From positions 1 through 64,000 of the forward strand of contig DASZMX010000125.1 of assembly GCA_035551475.1 (NCBI GenBank): a stretch of 64,000 bases of DNA. Reading direction: 5' to 3'. Made by a program: the position numbers and the translations under genes. Positions within the stretch are counted from its first letter, which is position 1; each line of letters begins with the position of its first letter. Positions 41,190 to 49,840 of the stretch are shown piece by piece. This stretch comes from DASZMX01 sp035551475. GTDB taxonomy: Bacteria; Verrucomicrobiota; Verrucomicrobiia; Limisphaerales; Palsa-1400. The notes below the pieces were generated by a model that saw nothing but the letters and a program-made list of their open reading frames with translations, searched no databases and was not told the DNA's origin.

Positions 41190-43199
41190 CTACTTGTCTT
41201 TCAACGTGATGTCGCCCTTCCACGCGGGCGGCAATTCGGTTCCCACCAGCTCGTTGATGTGCTCCAGGTAAAACTGCGAGGGGCCGTCTTCCGGGCTGAT
41301 TTCCAGCACGCGTTGAAAAGCGATTTCTGCTCCGGCAAAATCGCGCGCGCAGAATTTTTCCAGGGCGGCGGCAAAACGGGCGCGCAACTCCGCCGACTCC
41401 GACTCTTCGTCCGCGCGGGCCATCAATTCATAAACGCCGACCGCCTTCTCAAAGCCTTTCAAGCGAAACAGGCCCAGGTACCGCGCCACCAGCCGGCCGT
41501 CGATGGCGTTTTTCGTGTCGGACGTGATGAGCACGCGTGTGCCGAGATATTTGTTGAGCCCCTCCATGCGCGCCGCGAGATTGATGTTCTCGCCCAACGC
41601 GGTGTAGTCAAAGCGCGCGTCGCTGCCAAAATTCCCCACATTCGCCTCGCCCGTATGCAACCCGAGCCGGGTGAGCAGGGGATGGCCGTTGGCGCTGAAT
41701 TTGTCCTGCTGCCGCAAGCGCAAGGCCGCTTCGCACGCGCGATAGGCGTGGTCCGCCTGCGGCTCCGGGGCGTTCCAAAAGGCAAAAATCGCGTCACCAA
41801 TATATTTGACCACGGTGCCTTCCATCGGGAAAATGCAATTCTGCACCGCCCCTTGAAAATACTGGTTCATCAGCCGCGCCAGGTCATTTCCCTCCATCCC
41901 CTCCGAAATCGTGGTGAAGCTCGCAATGTCGGTGAACAAGATTGTCAATAATTGCTTTTCCGCGCCCGGCAGCCGCAGCTTAGGATCATTGGCGAACTTC
42001 TTCACCAGCTTGTGTGAGAGATAAAGTCCGAGGGTTTGCTCGAACAAACGGCGCTCGACGTAGAGTTGCACGGAATTGAACACGACCGAACACGTCAACG
42101 CCACCGGGAGTTGCGCGAGGGCGATGATGACCCAGGCAAACCAAAGATGAAAATGAATGAAAAGCACGTAATCGACCACGAACGAGATGGCGGCCAGGAC
42201 GAGGGCCACAAATACCGCCATCAATGGACGGAGGAGCGCCAGAATAAAACCGCTCACCAAGCCAAATAAGACGATCGTTGCGTATTCGGAGGGAGGAGAG
42301 ATGCGATTCAGGAAATCATGGCGCAAGAGATTGAGGTAACTGGTCGCCTCGATTTCCACTCCGCTGCTAAACGTGTCTTTGTGCCAGAAGGAGAACGGTG
42401 TGGGGTAGGCGTCTTTGCGCTGCCCGGAGAATACGGTAGTAATGTGGGCGCCCACAAAGACCATCTTGTTGCGGAAAAAATTAGTCGAGATCGGAATTTC
42501 ATCGCTGACCACTTTGTAAAAGCTAATCCATGGAATTGTATCACTCGGGCCGTAATAATTGATATTGAACCGGTGGGTCTTGGCGGAGTCGATATGGGTA
42601 ATTGGCGCATCCGCTAGTTTCGCGGCCTCCCAGGCTTCGCTGCCATATAAATCATCGATTTTACGGGCCGGCAAATGCAAGCGTGTGACCAAGTCCGAAT
42701 CTGGATAGAAATCCGTGGTGCCGCAGCGTGCATCGCACGCATTGTACAACAAGTCAAAGGGCGGATAATATTGGGTGGTTTTTTCATCCTCGTGATACTT
42801 CGAGTCTGTTGCCAATATTACTTTCCCACTTTCTTTAATTGCGGCTGCGAGGTCGTTGTCGGCGTTGGTGTTTTCTCCCGGATCGGAAAAGACAATATCG
42901 AAAACGACTCCCTTTGGATGCTGCGCGGTGATGCGCCGCAGAAGTTTGGCGTGGAGGGACCTATCCCACGGAGCGCCGTAGGGTTGTCCCAAGGCCGTGT
43001 GCGACTCCTCGTCCAGATAGACCATGACGGCGTTCGTGGCTGGAATTGCGCCGCGAACGGCAAAGGGCAGATCGTAGCTCCAATGTGTGAGGCGATCTCC
43101 CGCCGTGGTCATTAACAGCCAACCCACCATGGCGGCGCAGATGGCGCCAATGGCGGCTCCCCGCCAGTTCTTCTTGATGCGTGCCTTGAGTTCTTCCAT
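41190..43199 (-). CDS. CHASE2-domain adenylate cyclase
   Basis: A 669-residue membrane sensor. One N-terminal transmembrane helix (about residues 14-31) precedes a periplasmic CHASE2 domain (about 35-295; FAVRGAIPATNAVMVYLDE, GVVFDIVFSDPGEN, GVEIEATSYLNLLRHDFLNR), then three further helices (about 305-380). The class III cyclase domain (about 415-595) has metal-binding Asp424 (LFTDIASFT) and Asp469 (KYIGDAIFAF), adenine-selecting Lys465 with Thr533 (DYTALGENINLAARME) and transition-state Asn540/Arg544, so ATP is the likely substrate. The C-terminus has a TPR-like hairpin. Its ATG overlaps the stop of the upstream FecR fusion by one base, so the two are coupled. Confidence 0.93.
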   Translation of the reverse strand: MEELKARIKKNWRGAAIGAICAAMVGWLLMTTAGDRLTHWSYDLPFAVRGAIPATNAVMVYLDEESHTALGQPYGAPWDRSLHAKLLRRITAQHPKGVVFDIVFSDPGENTNADNDLAAAIKESGKVILATDSKYHEDEKTTQYYPPFDLLYNACDARCGTTDFYPDSDLVTRLHLPARKIDDLYGSEAWEAAKLADAPITHIDSAKTHRFNINYYGPSDTIPWISFYKVVSDEIPISTNFFRNKMVFVGAHITTVFSGQRKDAYPTPFSFWHKDTFSSGVEIEATSYLNLLRHDFLNRISPPSEYATIVLFGLVSGFILALLRPLMAVFVALVLAAISFVVDYVLFIHFHLWFAWVIIALAQLPVALTCSVVFNSVQLYVERRLFEQTLGLYLSHKLVKKFANDPKLRLPGAEKQLLTILFTDIASFTTISEGMEGNDLARLMNQYFQGAVQNCIFPMEGTVVKYIGDAIFAFWNAPEPQADHAYRACEAALRLRQQDKFSANGHPLLTRLGLHTGEANVGNFGSDARFDYTALGENINLAARMEGLNKYLGTRVLITSDTKNAIDGRLVARYLGLFRLKGFEKAVGVYELMARADEESESAELRARFAAALEKFCARDFAGAEIAFQRVLEISPEDGPSQFYLEHINELVGTELPPAWKGDITLKDK

Positions 43200-46100
43200 C
43201 AGAAGCTGAATTTCAGGCTGGCGACGAATGTGCGGCGGCGCGCGGGATCCACGTAATAGGTGAGGGGATCGAGATGATAATCGCGGTCAGTGAGATTCAG
43301 AATGCCGGCTTGAATCTCCACGTGGCGGCGTGGAAAACGGTAGCCCGCAAAAACGTTGGCCTGCCAGAATTGATCGCCGGTTTCTGTCGGGCCGAACCCG
43401 GCGTCGTATTGCCCCCACCAAGTGCATTCCGCGCGGCCGAAGAAACCGCAGGGGAGATAGCAATTGGCGAAGAGCGTGAGCTGGTTGAGCGTGGCATCGT
43501 TGACCACGCGGCTCCGGCGGTTCACCTCAGTGAGCGGCACGCCCAGCAGCATGGTGTCGTAGGTAATGCGCGCGGAAGTCAAATGATAGGAAGCGCCGAG
43601 CGAGAAATCATCGCTGATCATTTGATTGACATTGAGCGAAATATCCCGCTCATGCAGCGCAATATTCTGGCCCTGGCTGGAGACGGAGTCGGGCACCGGG
43701 AACGGGCTGCTATTGGTGATGGCGCCGATTTGCTGGCCGCCTTTGGAGTTGAGCAATTCAGCTTCCACGTTCACGTAAGTGTGCGTGGGGAAAATATGGT
43801 CGATGCCGGCGCCCCAGGTTTCAAACACCGTGGCGGGCGAGGTCGATTCTGGGATCAGCGTGCGATAGGCCTGGTTAAAGCCCGCGATTTCGCTCGGCTC
43901 AATCAGCGTGCTGCTGCTGTTGAACAAGCCCGAAACAGAACGCGAATAGGCGGCGCGAATGCGGGTCTGGTTGTCGGGCGTCCAGTCGAGGCCGGCTTTC
44001 GGTGAAATTCGGCTCAACTCCGCTTCCGTGCTGGAGACGGGAGGATTGGCGCTGTTTTGCGGAGAGCGCAAACGATCCCACGCCCCGCCGGCGGTGAGGC
44101 GCAATTGATCGAACAGCTTCAGTTGGTAATAGCCGTAAAGCGTGTAGCGCGTGAAATCGGTGTCGATGGCGGGCTGCGGCGGCACATCGGCCAGGCCCTG
44201 GGTTTGGATGACGCTATGCAGGACGATATTGGTGATCTGGTCGTTCTCGGATTGGTAACGCGCGCCGAGGATGAGGCGTTGATGGTCGGTTTGGAAAATG
44301 TGCTGCAATTCCAGCGAATTCAACTCGGCCTGGTCAAAATAATTGACAAAGAAACGCGCGCCATTGATCGGGAAATTAATCGGCGGCGTCCCCGCGATCT
44401 GGGCGTCGAAGGGCACCGGGAAAGCCGGGTCCAGCAACGTGTAGCTTTGCTGCAAATTGCGATACAGGAGCAAGGTGTCCTGCCCCGGGCTCCATTGGCG
44501 GTGGTAGCCCAGCAACAGGCTGGGGTCTTCCTCGCTTTTCGTGCGCAGAAAAGGCTCGGCGAGCGTTTGGTCGTAGAATTGCGTCAGGTCGCCCGCTTCG
44601 ATTTCCGACCGTTCGGCTTGCACAAACAGGGTGTCTTTCGCGCTCAACTGCAATTTGACCTTGGCGGCGAAATCATTCTCGTTGATGTCATTGTTGGGGC
44701 GGAAACCGGGGTCGGAATAATGGAAGTAATCCAGCGAATACGCGATGTCACCCAGGATGCCGAACTGCGACAAGTTTTCCAGATAAGCGCCCTGGCTAAG
44801 AAATTCCGTCTGCGAAATCACGCCCAAATGATCCGTGGCGAACAGCCGCGAATATTCCTGTTGCGAGACATTTTGCGAGAGCGCGCCGCCGCTGACGGGC
44901 GCGAGCAGGTTGGCCAGCAGCAATTCATTTTCCCACGGCGTTTCGTAGCGGAGATTGCTTTTGCGCGGATCGATGAGCGCATCGTAGCTTTCCGAGAGGA
45001 AAAGGTGCGCGGAATAATTGGCGTAATCGTCTTCCACCGCGCGAGTCGCCTCGCGCACCGCCACGTCGGTAAAGCCGGCGTCCTGATAAATGAGGGCCAG
45101 GTTCGCGCTGCGCACCGCCTGGTCCTGATCCAGCATGAACTTGGAGCGGAACACCGCGCGGTTGCCGTTCAAATCCTGCGATTCCTCAAGGTCTTTAATC
45201 GCCTGATTGATGCAATTGCGCTGGTCATTCAAGAGCGCGGAATAAAGCCACGCCGTCGGATCTTTCGGATCAAGGCGCTTGGCCAGCCCGAGTTCCCGCA
45301 AGGCCAGGGTGGAATTCCAGGAGTAGCGCAAAGGCTCGTCCATGCTCCATGCCTTGCCCAAATAGCTGCGGAGAAAAGCGCGGTTCGGCTCCAGCGCGGC
45401 GGCGGTTTCAAGGTCTTTCCGTCCGCCGTTGACGTCATTGCGTTTGATGCGCACCAAGCCGCGCCCGAGCCAGGCGTTGGCGAGCGCGCCGTCCACGGCG
45501 ATCGCCCTGTCAAAGTAATCCGCTGCCTCGCTGATTTTATTTTTTCCGCTCAACACGAAACCCTCCAACGCCAGCGCCTGCGCGTTGCGCGGCGCGTATT
45601 GGAGGCTCTGGCGCAACGCGGTGAGGGCGGGGTCGGTGTGGCCGAAACTGAATTCCATTTCCGCCAGCCGCTCCAGCGCGAATCCGAAATGCGGATCTTT
45701 CGCCGCCGCATTTTTGGCCATTTGCAACGACTGCGCCAGATCGTGATGCGCTTGCGCGGCGTAAGAGCCGGCCAGCCAATCCGTCGCCAAAACGCGCGGT
45801 TGCGCCCGCGTGAAAGCTTCGCCCTTGATGGATGCAATTACTTCCAGCAAATCCTCCGCCAACGGTTCGTGGGCGGCGTCTTTGAGGAGATTTTGCGCCT
45901 CTGGAACCTGCCCGACTGCCAGCAGCAACGCCGCCCGATAGACCCGCTCACTCGCGGAGCCCGGCGTGCGATTCTCGGGGTACGCCGCCAGCGCCTGCGT
46001 CAAATCACCGCTGCGATAAGCCTCCAAGGACGAGCCCAAAGCGCCCCGGGCGTCGTCGTCCAAATTCAATTCGTCCGCGTCCAGCGTGCCGGGATAATAC

Positions 46101-46702
46101 AACGTCCACTGGATAATGTTGACGGCGTCAATCATCGGCGATTTTGTCGGCGCGCGCCCTTTTTCGACCACCGCTTTTTCCCCGGAATTCACATCGACTG
46201 AGCCTTGTTCATTGGTGAGGCCGACCTGGCCGTCGAGCAGGGCCAGTTCGGTGCGGCCATCCGGGTCCACCGCGAGGTTGAATTCCGTGCCGCGAATAGC
46301 TCCGGAAGCCGACGGCGTGCGGAACTGCGTTTCCAACGGTTTGTCGCGATCAAAAAAGTAAGCCGCGCCGGATTGCAAATTCAGCGCCGTGCGTTTGCCG
46401 CCGGATGGAGCCTGGATTTCCAGCGTGGTCAATTCATAGACCCGCAACACGCTTTGGTTGGAAAGGCGCAACGTGGCCCGGCTGCTTTTTCCGGTGCGGA
46501 CGCGGTCGCCCACTTTCAGGAATTCGTTGGTGTGAGTCGGCATCCAGGCGGTTGAACCCACAAACGAAACCTCTACTTTGCCCGTCATCGTGACGATGGT
46601 CGCGTTCTGGTTGGTCGAAGGCGTTTGGGCGGAGGAAAGGGTGAGGGACAGCGCCGCCGCAAAACAGGCTGCGACCACACGTTTAAAAGAGAGCAGCGTC
46701 AT
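43199..46702 (-). CDS. FecR domain - TPR - outer-membrane beta-barrel fusion protein
   Basis: A 1167-residue exported chimera. A signal peptide (first ~25 residues, ACFAAALSLTLSSA) leads to a FecR domain (about 35-185) with VGDRVRTGKSSRATLRLSN and the hallmark GAIRGTEFNLAV (134-145). Residues ~220-590 are TPR-like repeats (QALALEGFVLSGKNKISEAADYFDRA and others). Residues ~610-1167 alternate as in TonB-dependent receptor barrels (QRLILGARYQSEN, RYTLYGYYQLKLFDQLRLTAGG, VSPK-like SRISPKAGLDWTP) and end in FVASLKFSF, a terminal Phe as expected for outer-membrane insertion. No plug domain or TonB box is seen. It is coupled to the CHASE2 cyclase gene. Confidence 0.85.
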   Translation of the reverse strand: MTLLSFKRVVAACFAAALSLTLSSAQTPSTNQNATIVTMTGKVEVSFVGSTAWMPTHTNEFLKVGDRVRTGKSSRATLRLSNQSVLRVYELTTLEIQAPSGGKRTALNLQSGAAYFFDRDKPLETQFRTPSASGAIRGTEFNLAVDPDGRTELALLDGQVGLTNEQGSVDVNSGEKAVVEKGRAPTKSPMIDAVNIIQWTLYYPGTLDADELNLDDDARGALGSSLEAYRSGDLTQALAAYPENRTPGSASERVYRAALLLAVGQVPEAQNLLKDAAHEPLAEDLLEVIASIKGEAFTRAQPRVLATDWLAGSYAAQAHHDLAQSLQMAKNAAAKDPHFGFALERLAEMEFSFGHTDPALTALRQSLQYAPRNAQALALEGFVLSGKNKISEAADYFDRAIAVDGALANAWLGRGLVRIKRNDVNGGRKDLETAAALEPNRAFLRSYLGKAWSMDEPLRYSWNSTLALRELGLAKRLDPKDPTAWLYSALLNDQRNCINQAIKDLEESQDLNGNRAVFRSKFMLDQDQAVRSANLALIYQDAGFTDVAVREATRAVEDDYANYSAHLFLSESYDALIDPRKSNLRYETPWENELLLANLLAPVSGGALSQNVSQQEYSRLFATDHLGVISQTEFLSQGAYLENLSQFGILGDIAYSLDYFHYSDPGFRPNNDINENDFAAKVKLQLSAKDTLFVQAERSEIEAGDLTQFYDQTLAEPFLRTKSEEDPSLLLGYHRQWSPGQDTLLLYRNLQQSYTLLDPAFPVPFDAQIAGTPPINFPINGARFFVNYFDQAELNSLELQHIFQTDHQRLILGARYQSENDQITNIVLHSVIQTQGLADVPPQPAIDTDFTRYTLYGYYQLKLFDQLRLTAGGAWDRLRSPQNSANPPVSSTEAELSRISPKAGLDWTPDNQTRIRAAYSRSVSGLFNSSSTLIEPSEIAGFNQAYRTLIPESTSPATVFETWGAGIDHIFPTHTYVNVEAELLNSKGGQQIGAITNSSPFPVPDSVSSQGQNIALHERDISLNVNQMISDDFSLGASYHLTSARITYDTMLLGVPLTEVNRRSRVVNDATLNQLTLFANCYLPCGFFGRAECTWWGQYDAGFGPTETGDQFWQANVFAGYRFPRRHVEIQAGILNLTDRDYHLDPLTYYVDPARRRTFVASLKFSF

Positions 46703-46877
46703 GCTATGAGGTTTTTTTCGAGCGTCGGCTAATGTATTCCACGCCTACCCGCAAGACAAGCATAAGCGGATAGTTTTGACAAACCCCAAACGCGGGGACG
46801 ACGAAAGAAACAAGCGCGAGTCTCAGTTTTAAGAGCACGCCTGCTTAAAGCAACCTTTGCACCAACCCTGTCCTATT
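46703..46877. other. Intergenic region upstream of the FecR fusion gene
   Basis: 175 bp between the FecR fusion start and the end of the degenerate kinase gene, both on the minus strand. It must hold the promoter of the FecR/cyclase pair, but I see no convincing -35/-10 match. A small GC hairpin (CCCC..GGGG near 46784-46796) is present. Confidence 0.3.
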
Positions 46878-47747
46878 TTAAGCCACTGGCAGGCGAAGAA
46901 TAAAGGTCGTGCCGCGGCCAGCTTCGGCTTCAAATGTCACCGTGCCGCCGTGTTCCTGGACAATGCTGTTGTAAACGATGGAGAGGCATTGTCCGGGGCT
47001 TTTGCCCACCGCTTGGCTGATGCCGGAGCCTGTGTCTTTGACGCGAATCTCCGCCAGGTCGCCGCGTTGGCGCGTTTGAATGGTGATGACGCCTTTGGCG
47101 CCGGGCGGCTGCTGCACCACGTCGCTGATCGCCGCCGCCGCGTGCATGAGCAAATTCAAAATCGCCTCATGAAACGCGTCGGGGTGGCCCAAAATCAGGC
47201 TTAATGTCGGATCCAAATCCAAATCCACGAGCGCCACCGCGCTCCACTCCTCCTGGCTGAATTGCACCGTGGTCTGAATGGCATGGTTGACATCCATCAC
47301 CGTTTTTCCGGGGTTTTCGGGCGGCGCCAATTCCTTCATCGTCCGCACCAAACGGCTGATGCGCTCAACGCCGGCAATAGTCTCATCGAGCGCGGAGGGA
47401 ATATGTTCGGAAATGTATTCGAGATCGCCCTCGGCCAGGATTTTTTCAAAACGCGCGCGCGCCTCGGGCGTGAGGGAATTGGCCTTCAAAGCCGTGAGCA
47501 GCTCCTGGTGCTGTCCCAAAACCAGCCAGAGGTTCTTGAACGCGTCCTTAAGAAAGCGCGCGTTTTCCCCGACATGCTGGATTGGCTCCTCGATTTCACC
47601 CGCGACGCTTTCGGCCAGTTGACCGGCGGCTTTCCGCCGGTGGTGGCGGGCAAATTCCTTTGGCTCGTTTGTCAGCATGTCGTCCGTTCCAATCGTTATC
47701 ACGGGAATCGGCCCCGCCGGCGCGAAACTGGACACAATTCTTGGCAT
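46878..47747 (-). CDS. Degenerate histidine kinase homologue
   Basis: A 289-residue protein related to soluble sensor kinases whose H-box reads AHEINTPIQ. Here the equivalent segment is AGEIEEPIQ, with Gly50 where the phosphoacceptor His should be. The N-box reads LNLLMHAAAAI, with His202 for the Mg-binding Asn. The G1 box DTGSG (238-242) is kept, but the ~15-residue ATP lid (F-box region) is missing, and the G2 box is SPGQCL. The protein should therefore neither autophosphorylate nor bind ATP normally. The ATG at 47747 follows an AGAAGG Shine-Dalgarno; the longer frame would overlap the divergent gene's start. A regulatory pseudokinase is my inference. Confidence 0.78.
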   Translation of the reverse strand: MPRIVSSFAPAGPIPVITIGTDDMLTNEPKEFARHHRRKAAGQLAESVAGEIEEPIQHVGENARFLKDAFKNLWLVLGQHQELLTALKANSLTPEARARFEKILAEGDLEYISEHIPSALDETIAGVERISRLVRTMKELAPPENPGKTVMDVNHAIQTTVQFSQEEWSAVALVDLDLDPTLSLILGHPDAFHEAILNLLMHAAAAISDVVQQPPGAKGVITIQTRQRGDLAEIRVKDTGSGISQAVGKSPGQCLSIVYNSIVQEHGGTVTFEAEAGRGTTFILRLPVA

Positions 47748-47802
47748 TGATTGGCCTTCTTTTGTCTGGTTGACGCGGGTCGTTACTTTACACTCAAATT
47801 CC

Positions 47803-48405
47803 ATGACAACAGCGGCGTTGACGCGCGCCTTGCAACGATTTGATGAGGAAAACGCGCGCGATCCCCATCTGGAAATCGTCGATGGGATTCCGCGTCCCCG
47901 CGAATGGCTCTACGCGCAGCGCCTCGCCGCCTGGGTCGAGCGTTTGGCGCCGGAGGCCTCCGCGCCGTTGCGCCTGGCGGCCCGCTGCCAGCACATTTGC
48001 CGCTGGAAGATCCCGCGCGACACTTATCCCATGACCCGTCCCGGATACTTGAAGTGGCGCCAGGACTTGAAGGAATTCCATGCCAAACTGGCCGGGGAAA
48101 TTTTGCGCGAAACCGGTTGCGACGAGGACACGATGCAAAAGGTGCGCGAGCTGAACCTGAAGAAGAATTTTCCCGCTGATCCGGAAAGCCGCATATTGGA
48201 GGATGCGCTTTGCCTGGTCTTTCTCGAATTTCAATTCGCCGAATTGGCTGCGCGCACGGATGAAGCCAAGATCATCAACGCGGTCCAGAAGACTTGGAAG
48301 AAAATGACTCCCGCCGCTCATGCGCGCGCCCTCGCCTTGCCGCTGGGCCCCCGGGAGCTGGCCTTGGTGCAGCGCGCCTTGGCGCCGGCGGCGGGCGGGA
48401 ATTGA
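47803..48405 (+). CDS. DUF4202 domain-containing protein
   Basis: A 200-residue protein matching the DUF4202 pattern: ALQRFDEENARDPHLEI, EWLYAQRLAAWVERLAP, LAARCQHICRWKIPRDTYPMTRPGYLKWR (the conserved His-rich, HD-like block) and EDALCLVFLEFQF. The block resembles metal-dependent phosphohydrolases, but function is not established. It is divergent from the degenerate kinase gene, with about 55 bp between starts, so the two share a promoter region. Start at ATG 47803. Confidence 0.8.
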   Translation: MTTAALTRALQRFDEENARDPHLEIVDGIPRPREWLYAQRLAAWVERLAPEASAPLRLAARCQHICRWKIPRDTYPMTRPGYLKWRQDLKEFHAKLAGEILRETGCDEDTMQKVRELNLKKNFPADPESRILEDALCLVFLEFQFAELAARTDEAKIINAVQKTWKKMTPAAHARALALPLGPRELALVQRALAPAAGGN

Positions 48406-48440
48406 TGTTCCACCCCGTTCGTGTTTAAGCTGGGCGCGCA

Positions 48441-49286
48441 ATGGAAACGATCACCCTTGGACATTCGCCCGATCCCGATGACGCCTTCATGTTTTATGGC
48501 CTGGCGAAAAATCTTTCGCCCGCGGAGGGCTTGAAATTCGAGCATATTTTGCAGGACATCCAGACGCTCAATGAACGGGCAACGCGCGGCGAATTGGATG
48601 TGACAGCGATCAGCATTCACGCCTACGCCTACGTCAGCGAGAATTACGCGCTGCTGCCGAGCGGGGCGAGCATGGGAGATGGTTATGGGCCCATGCTGGT
48701 CGCGCGGCGGACGATGACCAAAGGCGAAATTGCCAAGGCCCGCATCGCCGTCCCCGGCAAAATGACGAGCGCATTTCTCGCCTTGCAGCTCTGGCTTGAG
48801 CGTCCGGCGCGCGAGTTCGAATTCGTCGTCGTGCCGTTCGACCAAATTTTTCAAGCCGTGCGGTCAGGCGCGGCGGATGTCGGGCTCATCATTCACGAAG
48901 GACAATTGACCTTTCGCAACGAAGGGTTGGTGGTGTGCGAAGACCTTGGCGCCTGGTGGAAAAAACACAACGACAGCCTTCCCCTGCCGCTGGGTGGAAA
49001 CGTCGTGCACAAACGCTTTCCGGCCGCGACCCGCTCGGCCATCGCCCGGGTCCTCGCGGCGAGCATTCAATATGGGCTCGACCATCGCCCGGACGCCGTG
49101 CGGCACGCCTTGCAATACGCGCGGGACATGGACCAAAAGCTCGCCGATCAATTCGTCGGCATGTATGTCAATCATTGGACGCTGGACTACGGCGAAAAAG
49201 GCCGCGAAGCCATCCGGCGCTTCCTCGGTCAGGCATTCGAGCGCGGCTTGATTCCGCAACATCCCGCGCTGGAATTCGTCGCCTGA
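48441..49286 (+). CDS. mqnD: 1,4-dihydroxy-6-naphthoate synthase family protein
   Basis: A 281-residue periplasmic-binding-protein-fold enzyme of the MqnA/MqnD family, which acts in the futalosine route to menaquinone. The signature HSPDPDDAFMFYGL at the start, then LDVTAISIHAYAYV, GYGPMLVARR, VPGKMTSAFLALQLW, GLIIHEGQLTF, PLGGNVVHKRF and GLIPQHPALEF match MqnD (cyclic dehypoxanthinyl futalosine to 1,4-dihydroxy-6-naphthoate). No other mqn gene is in the window. Its last ~46 bp are the start of a 300-bp tandem duplication that repeats the C-terminal codons downstream. Confidence 0.88.
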   Translation: METITLGHSPDPDDAFMFYGLAKNLSPAEGLKFEHILQDIQTLNERATRGELDVTAISIHAYAYVSENYALLPSGASMGDGYGPMLVARRTMTKGEIAKARIAVPGKMTSAFLALQLWLERPAREFEFVVVPFDQIFQAVRSGAADVGLIIHEGQLTFRNEGLVVCEDLGAWWKKHNDSLPLPLGGNVVHKRFPAATRSAIARVLAASIQYGLDHRPDAVRHALQYARDMDQKLADQFVGMYVNHWTLDYGEKGREAIRRFLGQAFERGLIPQHPALEFVA

Positions 49287-49539
49287 AAAAAAGGAAATTT
49301 TAACAGGAGGAAACAGAGGCAACAGAGAGAAAAGGCGGAATGAATTAACAACCGCGCGTGGAGTTCCAAATCCGTCTCCCCCTCTGCTTCCTCTGTTTCC
49401 TCCTGTTAAAAAAAATCTTATCCGCCGCCCGCATTGGCGCCTTCTTGCAAGCAATGGCGCCTGGCGTGGAGCACGAGTTCGCTGGAGCTTTTCAGGGTTG
49501 GTTTCTCTTTGATGCGCGGACGGAATTGATTGTGGCGAT
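49241..49539. repeat. Tandem duplication, copy 1 (~300 bp)
   Basis: This segment starts in the last codons of mqnD, continues through the intergenic inverted repeat and ends in a decayed copy of the response regulator's 3' end (from about 49430). It is repeated almost base for base at 49540-49840 with an offset of 299-300 bp and only scattered differences. After about 49490 the regulator-derived part diverges, so this copy of the regulator end is a non-functional remnant. Confidence 0.9.
49302..49407. repeat. Inverted repeat (18-bp arms), first copy
   Basis: The left arm AACAGGAGGAAACAGAGG (49302-49319) is exactly complementary to the right arm at 49390-49407, separated by 70 bp. It lies between convergent genes, flanked by A-runs. 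It could act as a bidirectional terminator or be a dispersed intergenic repeat. Confidence 0.8.
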
Positions 49540-49840
49540 GCGCGGCTTGATTCCGCAACATCCGGCGCTGGAATTCGTCGGCTGAAAAAAAGGAATTTTT
49601 AACAGGAGGAAGCAGAGGCAGCAGAGAGAAAAGGCGGAATGAATTAACAACAGCGCGTGGAGTTCCAAATCCCGTCTCCCCCTCTGCTTCCTCTGTTTCC
49701 TCCTGTTAAAAAAAATCTTATCCGCCGCCCGCATTGGCGCCTTCTTGCAAGCAATGGCGCATGGCGTGGAGCACGAGTTCGCTGGAGCTTTTCAGGCTCA
49801 ACTTCTCTTTGATGCGCGCGCGGAAGGAGTTGATCGTCGC
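49540..49840. repeat. Tandem duplication, copy 2 (~300 bp)
   Basis: Second copy of the unit at 49241-49539. It begins with a remnant of the mqnD 3' end (coding for GLIPQHPALEFVG and a stop at 49585), repeats the inverted repeat, and ends in the intact 3' end of the response regulator gene. The stretch 49287-49717 therefore holds no independent gene. Confidence 0.9.
49601..49707. repeat. Inverted repeat (18-bp arms), second copy
   Basis: Copy of the inverted repeat at 49302-49407, carried along by the tandem duplication. The left arm (49601-49618) differs from perfect complementarity to the right arm (49690-49707) at one base. Confidence 0.8.

Noticed and set aside
44057..46201. 714-codon open frame antisense to the FecR fusion
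   Set aside because: Same reasoning: lies entirely inside a recognisable gene in the opposite direction, with shadow composition.
49358..49585. Small open frame inside the tandem duplication
   Set aside because: It is composed of the antisense of the regulator tail joined to the mqnD tail by the duplication; not an independent gene.
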